Source: Bryobacteraceae bacterium
Lineage (GTDB): Bacteria > Acidobacteriota > Terriglobia > Bryobacterales > Bryobacteraceae
Assembly: GCA_019187195.1 (NCBI GenBank)
Contig: JABAQT010000037.1
Span: 1-64,000, forward strand
DNA length: 64,000 bases
Reading direction: 5' to 3'
Shown: positions 27,257 through 35,707 of the stretch, in pieces
Layout: each line of letters begins with the position of its first letter
How positions within the stretch are numbered: the first letter of the stretch is position 1
Notes under the pieces: model-generated
Told to the model about the DNA's origin: nothing
Database searches by the model: none
What the model saw: the letters and a program-made list of their open reading frames with translations, nothing else
Position numbers and translations under genes: made by a program

Positions 27257-28636
27257 CTACCTTTTCTTCCTGGGCGGAGCCGCCTTGCTCATCGCTCCCG
27301 GCGTGTTGGGAGTGGTGTTCGGCAGGAACTCGCGCGGGAAGGTGGGCAGCGGCTTGGGATCATTGATGTTGAGGGGAGTGGTGATCTCCGGAGTGACAAG
27401 GACGATCAACTCCGTCTTGGTCTTATTCTCATTACGGCTCTTGAAGATGGTTCCGAGAATCGGGATGCTGGAGAGCCCGGGGACCTTCGCCATCGTTTCC
27501 GTCACGCGGTCATCGAGCAGGCCGCCGATAACGAAGCTCTGCCCTTCGCCGAGTTCGATGTCGGTTTCCACCTTGCGCGTGGAGAGCGCCGGGATGGTGA
27601 AGCCGCTGAAAGTCACCGCGTTTGACAGATCGATGGTGGAGACTTCGGGCCTGACGTGCATCTTGATGGTGCGATTGGGCGTGATGAAGGGATTGAAGGT
27701 GAGGCGGATGCCGAACTCACGGAATTGAATGGTCACCGAGCCGGCATTGGCGCCGCCCTGAAGAACAGGGATGGGGAACTCGCCGCCGACGTGGAAGCTC
27801 GCTTCCTTGCCGTTGGTGGTGACCAGGTTGGGCTCGGCGAGAATCTGCAGCACCTGCTGCTGTTGGAGAGCCTTGATAAAGGCTCCGAGATTCAGGTCGG
27901 GACGGAACATGAAGACGTTCAGCAGGTCGGAGAGGTTGAACTCGGAGGTGTACCCCTGGCTGCGGCCGGGAATGGTGCCCGAGAGCTTGCTGCCGGTGGG
28001 ACCCGGAAATTGCTGAGTGGATGCGGTTCCGACCGTGTTCAAGGCTCCGGTGGAGAGCAGGTTCACGCCGAAGGCTTGAATGGCCTGGCGGTTCAGCTCG
28101 GCGAACTTGACCCTCAGGACGATCTGCTTGTCTATGCCTGGTATGGCGATGCTGAGATTGTTGACCACACTCTTGGCGAGGGGCGCGGCCAGGACCGCGG
28201 CGCGATCGGCGATGGATTGGTTGCTTACCTTGCCCGTCAGTGACAACGAGTCGCGCGCGGCCTGAACGTGGATATCCTCATTGGGGAAGGTCTCTTTGAG
28301 CAAACGCCGCAGAGGCTCGAGGTTTGGTTCAACGCTCACGTTGTAGAAGGTGCGCTGTCCGGACTTCGACCAGACGATGACGGAGGCGGATCCGAGCGCC
28401 TTGCCGTGGAGAAGAATCTCTCGGGTGGTGGCAGGCACGGCGTCGACGACATCGGGGCTCGAGGTGGAGATGCGCGCGATGTCCTCCGGATAGTCGATGA
28501 CGACGCTCTTGCCGACGGAAACCTTGATGTCATCCGCGGATTGGGCGCGCGCCGGTAGAATGCCGATCGAGAGGCTGAAGCAAGCAGCCGTGAGGGAGAC
28601 AAACAGACCGCGCCGGAATCGAGTGGTTGCTTTCAT
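27257..28636 (-). CDS. cpaC: Tad pilus outer-membrane secretin CpaC/RcpA
   Basis: A 459-residue secretin with a signal peptide (~1-31), an N-terminal domain (VGKSVVIDYPEDIARISTSS) and a BON-like segment (LSLTGKVSNQSIADRAAVLA). The secretin core contains VLQILAEPNLVTTNGKEASF, GEFPIPV, EFGIRLTFNPFI and IGGLLDDRVTE, then IPILGTIFKSR, all family landmarks. It forms the outer-membrane channel for the Tad pilus. The last ~25 residues are Pro/Lys-rich (PKPLPTFPREFL). It lies 24 nt after cpaB. Confidence 0.95.
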   Translation of the reverse strand: MKATTRFRRGLFVSLTAACFSLSIGILPARAQSADDIKVSVGKSVVIDYPEDIARISTSSPDVVDAVPATTREILLHGKALGSASVIVWSKSGQRTFYNVSVEPNLEPLRRLLKETFPNEDIHVQAARDSLSLTGKVSNQSIADRAAVLAAPLAKSVVNNLSIAIPGIDKQIVLRVKFAELNRQAIQAFGVNLLSTGALNTVGTASTQQFPGPTGSKLSGTIPGRSQGYTSEFNLSDLLNVFMFRPDLNLGAFIKALQQQQVLQILAEPNLVTTNGKEASFHVGGEFPIPVLQGGANAGSVTIQFREFGIRLTFNPFITPNRTIKMHVRPEVSTIDLSNAVTFSGFTIPALSTRKVETDIELGEGQSFVIGGLLDDRVTETMAKVPGLSSIPILGTIFKSRNENKTKTELIVLVTPEITTPLNINDPKPLPTFPREFLPNTTPNTPGAMSKAAPPRKKR

Positions 28637-28660
28637 TGCAGTATTCCCCGCTGAACTTTG

Positions 28661-29545
28661 CTAATTTTTCTTGAGGTTGGAAACAGTCTCGACAGTTTTC
28701 TGGTTGCCGCGGATGACGACGATCTGATCGACGGGCGGCGCTGGAGGAGGCGGTGGAGGCGCGGCCTGAGCCACGGCGACCGGCCGGGGCCGGGGCCGGG
28801 GAGCGGCGGCGGCCGAGGGAAGAGGTTTCGGCGGAGCGCCGTACAACTGCGCGAGGCGGATTCCCGGGGGCTTCACCGGCTGCCCGTCGCCGCCATTGCG
28901 CAGGGAGAGCTGGATGCGGCCCTCGTTGCTGGCGAGCGTGAGGATTTCGGCCTGGTCGGGGCTCACCAGGAGAGTAACGTTGGGCGCGTTGATGGCCTGG
29001 CCCCGGGCGTCGGGCTGAATGGTTGTGCCGGCGGTGAGGACGAGGATGTTCTCAAGAGCGGTGGTGGTGACGGTGGTGCTGTCGCCTCCCGGAGGACGCA
29101 ATGTCACGAGGACATCGACCCGCATGCCGGGCATGACGAAGCCCGCGACGCCGACCACGTCGTTGACGCGGACGGTGACGGCCCGCATGCCGACCGGGAT
29201 GATGGGCGCGATTCCAAGCCCGCTGCCGCGGGCGGCGAGCCGGCCTTCAAGAAGCGGTTCATCAAGAAGGATGTTGCTGATGACGGGCCGGTCGATCACC
29301 TCCTCGACCTTTGAAAAGCCCATTTTGGGGAACTGGTCGTTGGCGACCTTGATGACCTTCACGTCGGCGGGTTTCACGGTGATGCCCACCGTGAGGGGCT
29401 TCGCCGCGACGACAAGGTCTTTCAATTCGCCCTGCTCCGCCTTCTTACCACCGCCGGCGCGAGCCGTCATCTGATAGAAGAGGCTGGATACGACCAGCGC
29501 AAACAGTAGGCTCACTCCTAAAACCGTCAGAAACCTGCGATCCAT
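28661..29545 (-). CDS. cpaB: Flp pilus assembly protein CpaB/RcpC
   Basis: A 294-residue protein with an N-terminal signal anchor (FLTVLGVSLLFALVVSSLF). A SAF domain follows (LVVAAKPLTVGITVKPADVK), then a CpaB C-terminal part (GMRAVTVRVNDVVGVAGFV, PGMRVDVLVTL). The C-terminus carries a Pro-rich tract (about residues 235-275) that may span peptidoglycan. CpaB is thought to gate or stabilise the secretin. A strong ribosome-binding site (AGGAAGGTGA) precedes the ATG. Confidence 0.9.
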   Translation of the reverse strand: MDRRFLTVLGVSLLFALVVSSLFYQMTARAGGGKKAEQGELKDLVVAAKPLTVGITVKPADVKVIKVANDQFPKMGFSKVEEVIDRPVISNILLDEPLLEGRLAARGSGLGIAPIIPVGMRAVTVRVNDVVGVAGFVMPGMRVDVLVTLRPPGGDSTTVTTTALENILVLTAGTTIQPDARGQAINAPNVTLLVSPDQAEILTLASNEGRIQLSLRNGGDGQPVKPPGIRLAQLYGAPPKPLPSAAAAPRPRPRPVAVAQAAPPPPPPAPPVDQIVVIRGNQKTVETVSNLKKN

Positions 29546-29600
29546 ATCGTCACCTTCCTAGAAACACCTATGCATTGATCGACACCAACTGGAACTTTCT

Positions 29601-30050
29601 TTAGCGCGGTACCAGAGATAACCAGACTCCAGCGGTAATGGCTGGAGCATATGGGATCGCGGCCGGCGGTCCCTTGTGTTCTTTGTTTGCGAACTTCCGC
29701 AGAGCGTGCACGGCGATCACGGCGACAGCGAGCAGGGCTCCGATGATCGCCGTCCAAACCGCCGCCTCCAACAGCCTTCCCACCCCAATGACGGCTCCGA
29801 ATCCAGCCATCAGCTTCACATCCCCGCCGCCCATACCGCCGAGCAGATAAAAGACAAGAAAGACAGCGAAACCGGCTGCGGCGCCGGCCGCGGCCGAGCC
29901 GAGCCCGCTCCAACCGCGCTGGCTGAACTGCCAGGCAAAGCCGGCGGCGAGCGCGCAGGCGGGAATCCAGTTCGAGATATTCCGCCGCCAGAGATCCTCG
30001 ATGGAGGCGATGAGGCCGAGCAGGACGACGATGAGAACTTGTCCGGACAT
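29601..30050 (-). CDS. cpaA: Prepilin peptidase (CpaA/TadV type)
   Basis: A 149-residue polytopic A24-family aspartic peptidase without the N-terminal methylase part, as in TadV/CpaA. Catalytic Asp residues are in ASIEDLWRRNISN (first) and GGMGGGDVKLMAGFGA (second, GxGD-type). It should cut the leader of Flp pilins. The ATG at 30050 overlaps the stop of the preceding small gene as TGATG, implying coupled translation. The CpaB gene follows after 55 nt. Confidence 0.88.
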   Translation of the reverse strand: MSGQVLIVVLLGLIASIEDLWRRNISNWIPACALAAGFAWQFSQRGWSGLGSAAAGAAAGFAVFLVFYLLGGMGGGDVKLMAGFGAVIGVGRLLEAAVWTAIIGALLAVAVIAVHALRKFANKEHKGPPAAIPYAPAITAGVWLSLVPR

Positions 30051-30331
30051 CAGCACTCCCGGATCGCGGTCTGTACGGAAGCGCGGGAAAAGCGCCGCGA
30101 GGCGTCGGCGGAGATGGGTCCTCGGGAGGGAGGAGGCGATGAGGTCTGGCGAATCCCGGCAAACGCGCGGCGTACGGACAGATTCCACTGGCTGGGCATA
30201 AGAAACCCGGCCTGGAGCGCATACTCGCCGAGTGGTGTACCCGAAGGCAGGCGCCAGTTCCCGCTTGCGCCCTCGCCGAAGGCGGAGTCGAGGTCCGGCA
30301 AGTCCGGAGCCTGCATTTTGGCCGTTTTCAT
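30050..30331 (-). CDS. Hypothetical 93-residue protein coupled to the prepilin peptidase
   Basis: Starts MKTAKMQAPDLPDLDSAFGE from ATG 30331, with AGGA about 9 nt upstream, and ends in a TGATG overlap with the prepilin peptidase. It lies 16 nt after the membrane protein gene. No signal peptide, membrane helix or known family is seen. The C-terminal third is Ser/Pro/Arg-rich (QTSSPPPSRGPISAD). It could be a Tad accessory factor. The case for a real gene rests on start context and operon spacing rather than on homology. Confidence 0.5.
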   Translation of the reverse strand: MKTAKMQAPDLPDLDSAFGEGASGNWRLPSGTPLGEYALQAGFLMPSQWNLSVRRAFAGIRQTSSPPPSRGPISADASRRFSRASVQTAIREC

Positions 30332-30347
30332 GATTTCCTGATCTCCA

Positions 30348-32012
30348 CTAGTACCTTCGGCCCGATCGGGGATTTTCATTAGATAATGACTGAGCTTTTT
30401 TCCGTGAAGAGCTGTCCTGCTGGATGAAACGTACTTGGTACGAACGTACTTTTTCAAACAACACAGCGTCGCCGCCATCATCGACAACGCGCCAGGCGGG
30501 ACTTTGTTTGAGCAGAGAGGCCAGAGGCCACCCGGCGGGGCTGAGGACCGTGTCGATGCCGTACTTGTCGAGCAGTTTTTCCCAGTCCCACCTGCCCTGC
30601 ATCATGCGCAGATAGGGATCCCCGAATTCGCTTCCGAAGAAATCGCTGCGGCCATCCACAAACACCTTTTGCCGGGGGTAGCCGCGATAAATGAGATAGT
30701 CGGCCCATTGGTCCTCGGTGAGCGTGCGCCCGGCGATGAGCCGGTCCTCATGGAGCGCGGCCAGGCGGACAGGGAACTTTGCTTCCGGGAAATCCCTGGG
30801 CCAGCGAAGGATGGATTCGGGAAGGAGGGCGAGAGCAAACGCAACCACGGCGATCCAGACGCTGGTTCGGGCGCACCCGGGGGCCATGTCACGGGCGAGA
30901 CCGGCGAAGATGCCGCGGAAGGATTTTCCGGAAGCCGGCTCGACCCAGATCCGCCAGAGTTCGGTGAGCGCGGCGGCCACGAAAGGCGCGGCAACGATCA
31001 TGAACACGGGAACGTGGCGAATGCTCGCCAGTGCCTGGTGAGCCCAGAAGAGAATCCAGAGAGCGGGAACGAAGCAACGCCGCGCAACCAGCCAGAGGGC
31101 AGTCATCAAACCGGCAAAGAGCATCGCCTCAAACTGGTGGGAGCTTTCCGAGCGGAATACGGGCGAGAGAAATTCCTGAATATTGTTCCGGATCCAGTCC
31201 GAACGCAGGTAGGCGGCCACGTGCTGATGGAGATGCCAGCCATAGGGATTGACCAGGGAAACGGCGGCGCAGGCGGCGGCAAGAAGACCGTAGCGGCGCA
31301 CGGGCGCATGATTCCAGGGGGAGCCGTCGAGCAGAACGGCGGCGGCGGACTCAAGCAAGGAGCCGGCCGCCAGCAGCCCGAGGCAGGCGATGAGGGCGAG
31401 GAACCCGCCATGCAAATTGACCCAGATAAGCGTGATGGGGATGAGAAGCCAGATGCGGGGGGAGGGATGGCGGCGGTCGGAGTCGATCATCCAAAGCGCG
31501 ATGGTCAGTCCGAGGAGAGTGAAGATATGAGGGCGCGCCAGGTAATGGATGGACGAAGCGCCGAAGACGAGAAGAGAAACCACGAGCGCCGCGAAGGGCG
31601 TCGCGCCGCGGGCGATCATGTGGCGGAACAGGATGGTTCCGAAAGCGGCGATAACCAGGGCGGAGAGCAGAACCAGCGCTTTCAGTCCGGCCAGGCCGTG
31701 CAAGGAGGCATAGAGAACATCCGTGAGCCACTCCCAGGCGTACCAGGTCTGGCCGGCTTTCGTGAAGGAGAACAGGTCCTGATGCGGCACGGAGCGATGC
31801 TGGAGGATCCACTCGCCGGTCCGGATGTGCCATCCGGTATCGCCATCGGCCAGCAGACCCGCCCAGGTGCCGTTTCCCGTCGAGGCAAGCCAGAACAGAA
31901 CGGCGATAAACAGGCAGTCGGAGTAGGAGGGTAGAAGAAGGCGGGCCCAGGGACGGGCGTAGATGCCGGGAGCGGCGGCGATTGCGGGAGAAGCATCGAG
32001 TGAGGTTGCCAA
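30348..32012 (-). CDS. Polytopic membrane protein, GT-C glycosyltransferase-like
   Basis: A 554-residue protein with roughly ten membrane helices and a C-terminal soluble part. After the first helix comes LADGDTGWHIRTGEWILQH, with acidic residues in the first periplasmic loop, an arrangement typical of lipid-linked GT-C glycosyltransferases; a later LNLARPHIF-like helix pair (IHYLARPHIF) also fits. The soluble end holds QKVFVDGRSDFFGSE. I choose the rare TTG start at 32012 because GGAG lies 8 nt upstream and the LuxR gene stops 1 nt before it. Operon position suggests pilus or surface glycosylation, which is inference. Confidence 0.75.
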   Translation of the reverse strand: MATSLDASPAIAAAPGIYARPWARLLLPSYSDCLFIAVLFWLASTGNGTWAGLLADGDTGWHIRTGEWILQHRSVPHQDLFSFTKAGQTWYAWEWLTDVLYASLHGLAGLKALVLLSALVIAAFGTILFRHMIARGATPFAALVVSLLVFGASSIHYLARPHIFTLLGLTIALWMIDSDRRHPSPRIWLLIPITLIWVNLHGGFLALIACLGLLAAGSLLESAAAVLLDGSPWNHAPVRRYGLLAAACAAVSLVNPYGWHLHQHVAAYLRSDWIRNNIQEFLSPVFRSESSHQFEAMLFAGLMTALWLVARRCFVPALWILFWAHQALASIRHVPVFMIVAAPFVAAALTELWRIWVEPASGKSFRGIFAGLARDMAPGCARTSVWIAVVAFALALLPESILRWPRDFPEAKFPVRLAALHEDRLIAGRTLTEDQWADYLIYRGYPRQKVFVDGRSDFFGSEFGDPYLRMMQGRWDWEKLLDKYGIDTVLSPAGWPLASLLKQSPAWRVVDDGGDAVLFEKVRSYQVRFIQQDSSSRKKAQSLSNENPRSGRRY

Positions 32013-32013
32013 G

Positions 32014-32712
32014 TCAGTATTCTCCGCGCGGAAGGGTGTCTCGAGCGGCAAGGACCGGGGAAGTGGAGCTCCGTTCTTCCACTTCCACGTCCAACCCAAG
32101 AAGCCCGGGACCGCGAACCGCCAGTTCAAACCGGTCCTTGACGCCGGTCTTCTCAAAGATGTGCATCAGGTGGACCTTGACGGTGCCAGGGGTGATGGAC
32201 AGTTCCCCGGCGATTTCCTTGTTTCGCAGGCCGCGGCAGAGGCAGCGGACAATCTCCCTTTCGCGCGGCGTCAGACGGGGGGTCTGGCCGCGGCTCAGAA
32301 AGCCGGCGGCGTGGTTGGACACGTTGTGCTCGATCCAGATGTTGCCCTTGGCGACGGCCCGCAGGCAATCGAGGATGGCGGGAACAGGAAGTGTTTTCCG
32401 CAGAATGCCACGCGCTCCCAACTGCAATGCGCGGAAGGACTCCACTTCGGCGAGTTCCGCCGACCAAAGAACAGACAGGACGCCTGGCGAGGCGGCTTTC
32501 AAGTCGCCGAGGAAGCGAAAGACGAGCTTAAGACCGGCGCTTTGATCGAGAAGAACAATTTGCGGCCGCAGCCGTGAGATCTGAGGCAGGGCATCGGAAA
32601 GTGTGGAAACCGTGCCCAATAGCTCGATATCGGGGTCCTGTTCGAGAATGCGCCGCAGGCCTTCGATGACAATCGGTTGGGATTCGCACGCAAATAGAGT
32701 GATCGCAGCCAC
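32014..32712 (-). CDS. NarL/LuxR-type response regulator with altered receiver
   Basis: A 232-residue protein: receiver domain (1-115) and LuxR-type helix-turn-helix (LTPREREIVRCLCRGLRNKE, then ITPGTVKVHLMHIFEKTGV). The phospho-acceptor Asp (IVLLDQSAG) and the Lys (GILRKTLP) remain. The usual Asp-Asp metal pair at the first strand is replaced by a single Glu (FACESQP), so phosphorylation may be weak or absent. It heads the Tad operon, 1 nt before the membrane protein, and probably controls it. A paralogue with the same change is at 46451-47086. Confidence 0.85.
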   Translation of the reverse strand: MAAITLFACESQPIVIEGLRRILEQDPDIELLGTVSTLSDALPQISRLRPQIVLLDQSAGLKLVFRFLGDLKAASPGVLSVLWSAELAEVESFRALQLGARGILRKTLPVPAILDCLRAVAKGNIWIEHNVSNHAAGFLSRGQTPRLTPREREIVRCLCRGLRNKEIAGELSITPGTVKVHLMHIFEKTGVKDRFELAVRGPGLLGLDVEVEERSSTSPVLAARDTLPRGEY

Positions 32713-32805
32713 GGGTGTTTCGCCTGTGACTCCATCGGCCTACCGGAGCGGAAAGATTAGGGCGAGGTAGGACCAGAACCGGCGTGGGATAGGTATAACC
32801 AGGGA

Positions 32806-34107
32806 TCAGGCTTTGATGTCTTCCTGCCGGAAGTCCCACTCGACCATGCGGTGCTGCTTTGCGGAACGGTTCACCATGTGGGCACAGGCGGCCGCGCGGT
32901 GTCCGGTGAGCGCATCTTCGTAGGGAGGTTTCCTCGAGCGAATGCAATCCACCCAATTTGAGAGGTGAGCCACGGTGGAACCGGTTCCCGTTTCGTGATA
33001 GACCTCCAACTGGCCGCGGAGCGCCGGCTTCCAGGTTTGAGGCATTTCGGATTCGCGCACCTTTGGATTCTTGTAGTAGGCCGCTTCGAGACGCGAAGGC
33101 CAGCTTTCCACGATCCAGCGATTATCCTCGGCCGCCGTCTCGGCATGGAAGCTCAAACCGTCGCCGAGGACGATGCTTCCCTCCGTCCCGAGGATTTGAA
33201 AGCCGCCGCCGGCGGATAGCTGGTTGTTGAAGGTGGAGCTGAGATTGACGGCGAAGCCTTCGGGGTATTCGAGGATGGCGTTGAGAGTGTCGGGGACGTC
33301 ACGGCTGGTTGTCCAGCGGTAGAGTTCGCCCATCGCCATGACACGGCTGGGCGCCTTGGCGTCCATGAGGTAATGGATGGTGGTGCAGAGGTGGACAAAG
33401 AGGTCAGTGGCGATGCCGCCCGAGTAATCCTCATAACAGCGCCAGCGGAAAAAGCGGTCGAGCGAAAACGGGCGTTTAGGGGCCGGACCGAGGAAGGTTT
33501 CCCAATCGACGGTCTTCGGAGAGGCGTCGGGAGGTATGGGATAAATCCATGCGCCGGATGCAGTATTACGATTGTAGGCCGCGCGAATCATAGTCACCTT
33601 ACCGAGTTTTCCAGAGCGAATCCATTCGCGCGCCTTAGCCTGGGTTTGCGAACTCACACCCTGGCTGCCGACCTGGACGATGCGATTGGCTTTCGCGGCC
33701 GCGTGGACGATCTCCATGCCTTCGGCGGCAGTATAAGTGAGCGGCTTTTCACAATAGACATCCTTACCGGCTTCAATGGCTTGGATAACAATGGACTTGT
33801 GCCAATGGTCGGGCGTGGCCACGATGACGGCGTCAATAGACTTGGCGGAGATGATGTCCTTGAAGGACGGATAGGGTTTGACGCCCGCGCCTACCCTCTC
33901 GATGGTGCGCTCAATCCTACCTTTGTAGGCATCCGCGACGCCCACAATTTGCGCGCCGGGCACGGCCAGGAGGGCTTGCATCAACTCATGGGATCGCGCG
34001 CCGGCGCCGATGACGCCGACCTGGATTCTATCGTTTGCCGTAGCCGGACCGGGAGCGGCGGCTAGAGCGGAAGTGGTTTGCAGGAAATGGCGTCTGCTGA
34101 GGGGCAT
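32806..34107 (-). CDS. Tat-exported Gfo/Idh/MocA-family oxidoreductase
   Basis: A 433-residue protein with a twin-arginine leader (LSRRHFLQTTSALAAAPG), then a Rossmann fold (RIQVGVIGAGARSHELMQAL), AVIVATPDHWHKS and the Lys-Pro signature YCEKPLTYTAAEG. Members oxidise or reduce sugars with NAD(P). Secreted, Tat-dependent members are common in planctomycetes and acidobacteria, and the cofactor is carried out folded. Substrate unknown. It stands alone between the LuxR gene (93 nt away) and the amidase gene (26 nt upstream). Confidence 0.9.
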   Translation of the reverse strand: MPLSRRHFLQTTSALAAAPGPATANDRIQVGVIGAGARSHELMQALLAVPGAQIVGVADAYKGRIERTIERVGAGVKPYPSFKDIISAKSIDAVIVATPDHWHKSIVIQAIEAGKDVYCEKPLTYTAAEGMEIVHAAAKANRIVQVGSQGVSSQTQAKAREWIRSGKLGKVTMIRAAYNRNTASGAWIYPIPPDASPKTVDWETFLGPAPKRPFSLDRFFRWRCYEDYSGGIATDLFVHLCTTIHYLMDAKAPSRVMAMGELYRWTTSRDVPDTLNAILEYPEGFAVNLSSTFNNQLSAGGGFQILGTEGSIVLGDGLSFHAETAAEDNRWIVESWPSRLEAAYYKNPKVRESEMPQTWKPALRGQLEVYHETGTGSTVAHLSNWVDCIRSRKPPYEDALTGHRAAACAHMVNRSAKQHRMVEWDFRQEDIKA

Positions 34108-34133
34108 CGTGTGTTGTGGCTCCGCTGCTCGAA

Positions 34134-35522
34134 TTATAGCCCCGGTGGGGTGGGATTAGGGCCTCCGGCCGCATCCTCGATAGCCGCGCCGATGCGAAGG
34201 AGTGTGGCTTCGTCGAAGGCTTTGCCAATGAGTTGCGCACTCACGGGAAGCCCGTCCACGAGACCGCAGGGGAGAGCGAGAGCGGGAAGCCCGAGGATAT
34301 TGATTGCGCGAACGAAGCGCGTGGACGCGAGGCGGGCATCCTCGGGTTGCCCATCGAGCAGAACCGACGTCTCGCCGATTCGGGGGGCGAGGTTGGGTGT
34401 CGTGGGAGTAAGGAGAACGTCGGCAGAATCAAATATCCTGTTGTATTCGAGTTGAAAGACGCGGCGGAGCCTCTGCGCTTGCACGTAGTCGGCCGCCAGA
34501 ACATAGCGTCCCTGGTCGAGCAGTGAGAGGACATCGGGCCCAATCTCATCCCGCCGGTGGAGGAACGGCTCCATGGCAGCGGTGGCTTCGGCGAATAGGA
34601 TGATGCGCCCGATGGCGTTCAGGCCCGCAATGTCGGGAACCTGTACGCTTACGAGTTTCGCGCCGAGACGTTCGGCCACGGAGGCGGTCTGGCGGACCGC
34701 GGAGACGATGCCGGGTTCGACGCGCTCGAAGTAGAAGTTCTCGGGGATGCCGATGCGCAGGCCGGTGAGACGGCCGCCCGTCGGCGGTGAATATTGCCCG
34801 GGCGGCAGCGGACTCGATGTATGGTCCCGCGGATCGTGGCCGGCGAGAGCCTGAAGGACGAGCGCGGCATCGTGCACGCAGCGAGTCAGCGGCCCCATGT
34901 GATCCAGGGAGAAATCGAGCGGAAGAACACCGTAACGGCTAACCCGGCCGTAGGTCGGTTTCAGGCCCACCGTCCCACAGAAGGCGGCCGGGATGCGGAT
35001 GGATCCGCCGGTGTCGGTGCCCATCGCCATGAAGGCCATCGAAGCCGAGACCGCCGCGCCGGAACCGCCGCTTGAACCGCCGGGAACGTGGCCGGGATTC
35101 CATGGATTGCGGATCGTTCCAAAGTGGGGGTTGGTGGAGGTGACGCCGTAGGCGAGTTCGTGCATGCCGGTCTTGCCAAGCAGGACGCAGCCGGCGGCTT
35201 CAAGGCGCTCGGCCACGGCGGCATCGCGCCGGGGGACGTAATTTTCAAAGAGGCGGGAGCCACAGGTGGTACGAATGCCTTTAGTTTCAAATACATCCTT
35301 GAGGGCGATGGGGATGCCGTGGAGAGGTCCGCGATCGGTTCCGGCGGCGAGCTCAGCGTCGCGGCGTGCGGCTTGGGCGAGAGCGGCTTCGGATACTACA
35401 GTAATAAAGGCATTGAAACGCGGCTGTAGGAGATGGATGCGGTCCAGGCACTGCCGGGTGAGCGCCACGCTTGTGGTCTTGTTGCCGCGCAGGGCTTCGC
35501 CTGCTTCCCGGATGGTGTTCAT
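34134..35522 (-). CDS. Amidase-signature hydrolase (GatA/AtzE-like)
   Basis: A 462-residue amidase-signature enzyme. The Ser-cisSer-Lys triad is visible: Lys in GIPIALKDVFETKG, and the Ser residues in VPGGSSGGSGAAVSASMAF and GTDTGGSIRIPAAFCG. ATG 35522 has GGAGGAGG upstream and overlaps the stop of a small GatC/AtzG-like gene as ATGA. That pairing mirrors GatA-GatC and AtzE-AtzG. No GatB is nearby, so I favour a small-molecule amide or biuret-type hydrolase over tRNA amidotransferase. The substrate is not known. Confidence 0.85.
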   Translation of the reverse strand: MNTIREAGEALRGNKTTSVALTRQCLDRIHLLQPRFNAFITVVSEAALAQAARRDAELAAGTDRGPLHGIPIALKDVFETKGIRTTCGSRLFENYVPRRDAAVAERLEAAGCVLLGKTGMHELAYGVTSTNPHFGTIRNPWNPGHVPGGSSGGSGAAVSASMAFMAMGTDTGGSIRIPAAFCGTVGLKPTYGRVSRYGVLPLDFSLDHMGPLTRCVHDAALVLQALAGHDPRDHTSSPLPPGQYSPPTGGRLTGLRIGIPENFYFERVEPGIVSAVRQTASVAERLGAKLVSVQVPDIAGLNAIGRIILFAEATAAMEPFLHRRDEIGPDVLSLLDQGRYVLAADYVQAQRLRRVFQLEYNRIFDSADVLLTPTTPNLAPRIGETSVLLDGQPEDARLASTRFVRAINILGLPALALPCGLVDGLPVSAQLIGKAFDEATLLRIGAAIEDAAGGPNPTPPGL

Positions 35523-35707
35523 TTTTCGCCTCCTCCGCTCCATGGGGCCGGTTGAAAGACGGTAGCGGGTTCGGTATCGATGTCCAGCTTCGACTTGAGG
35601 CTATCGAGTATGCCCTCCAGTTGGGACATCAACGCAACATGGGAGTCGAGCTGAGTTTGAGACAGGACGAGGCCCTGCGCGGCGGCGATCTGTTTCCAAT
35701 CCTTCAT
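35519..35707 (-). CDS. GatC/AtzG-like small subunit
   Basis: A 62-residue helical protein, MKDWKQIAAAQGLVLSQTQL at its start, followed by a helix of hydrophobic heptads and a Pro-rich tail (TEPATVFQPAPW). This matches the size and shape of GatC and AtzG/DUF4089 partners, which wrap amidase-signature enzymes with an extended tail. It overlaps both neighbours by 4 nt (ATGA at each end). Homology is by shape and context; sequence identity is too low to judge by eye. Confidence 0.65.
   Translation of the reverse strand: MKDWKQIAAAQGLVLSQTQLDSHVALMSQLEGILDSLKSKLDIDTEPATVFQPAPWSGGGEK

Noticed and set aside
30435..31934. A 499-codon plus-strand frame opposite the GT-C-like membrane gene.
   Set aside because: No start context and charged low-complexity protein; the membrane protein on the other strand is convincing.
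34134..35707. GatA and GatC of a tRNA amidotransferase.
   Set aside because: No GatB nearby, and the context fits AtzE-AtzG-type small-molecule amidases better, though the small subunit is GatC-like.
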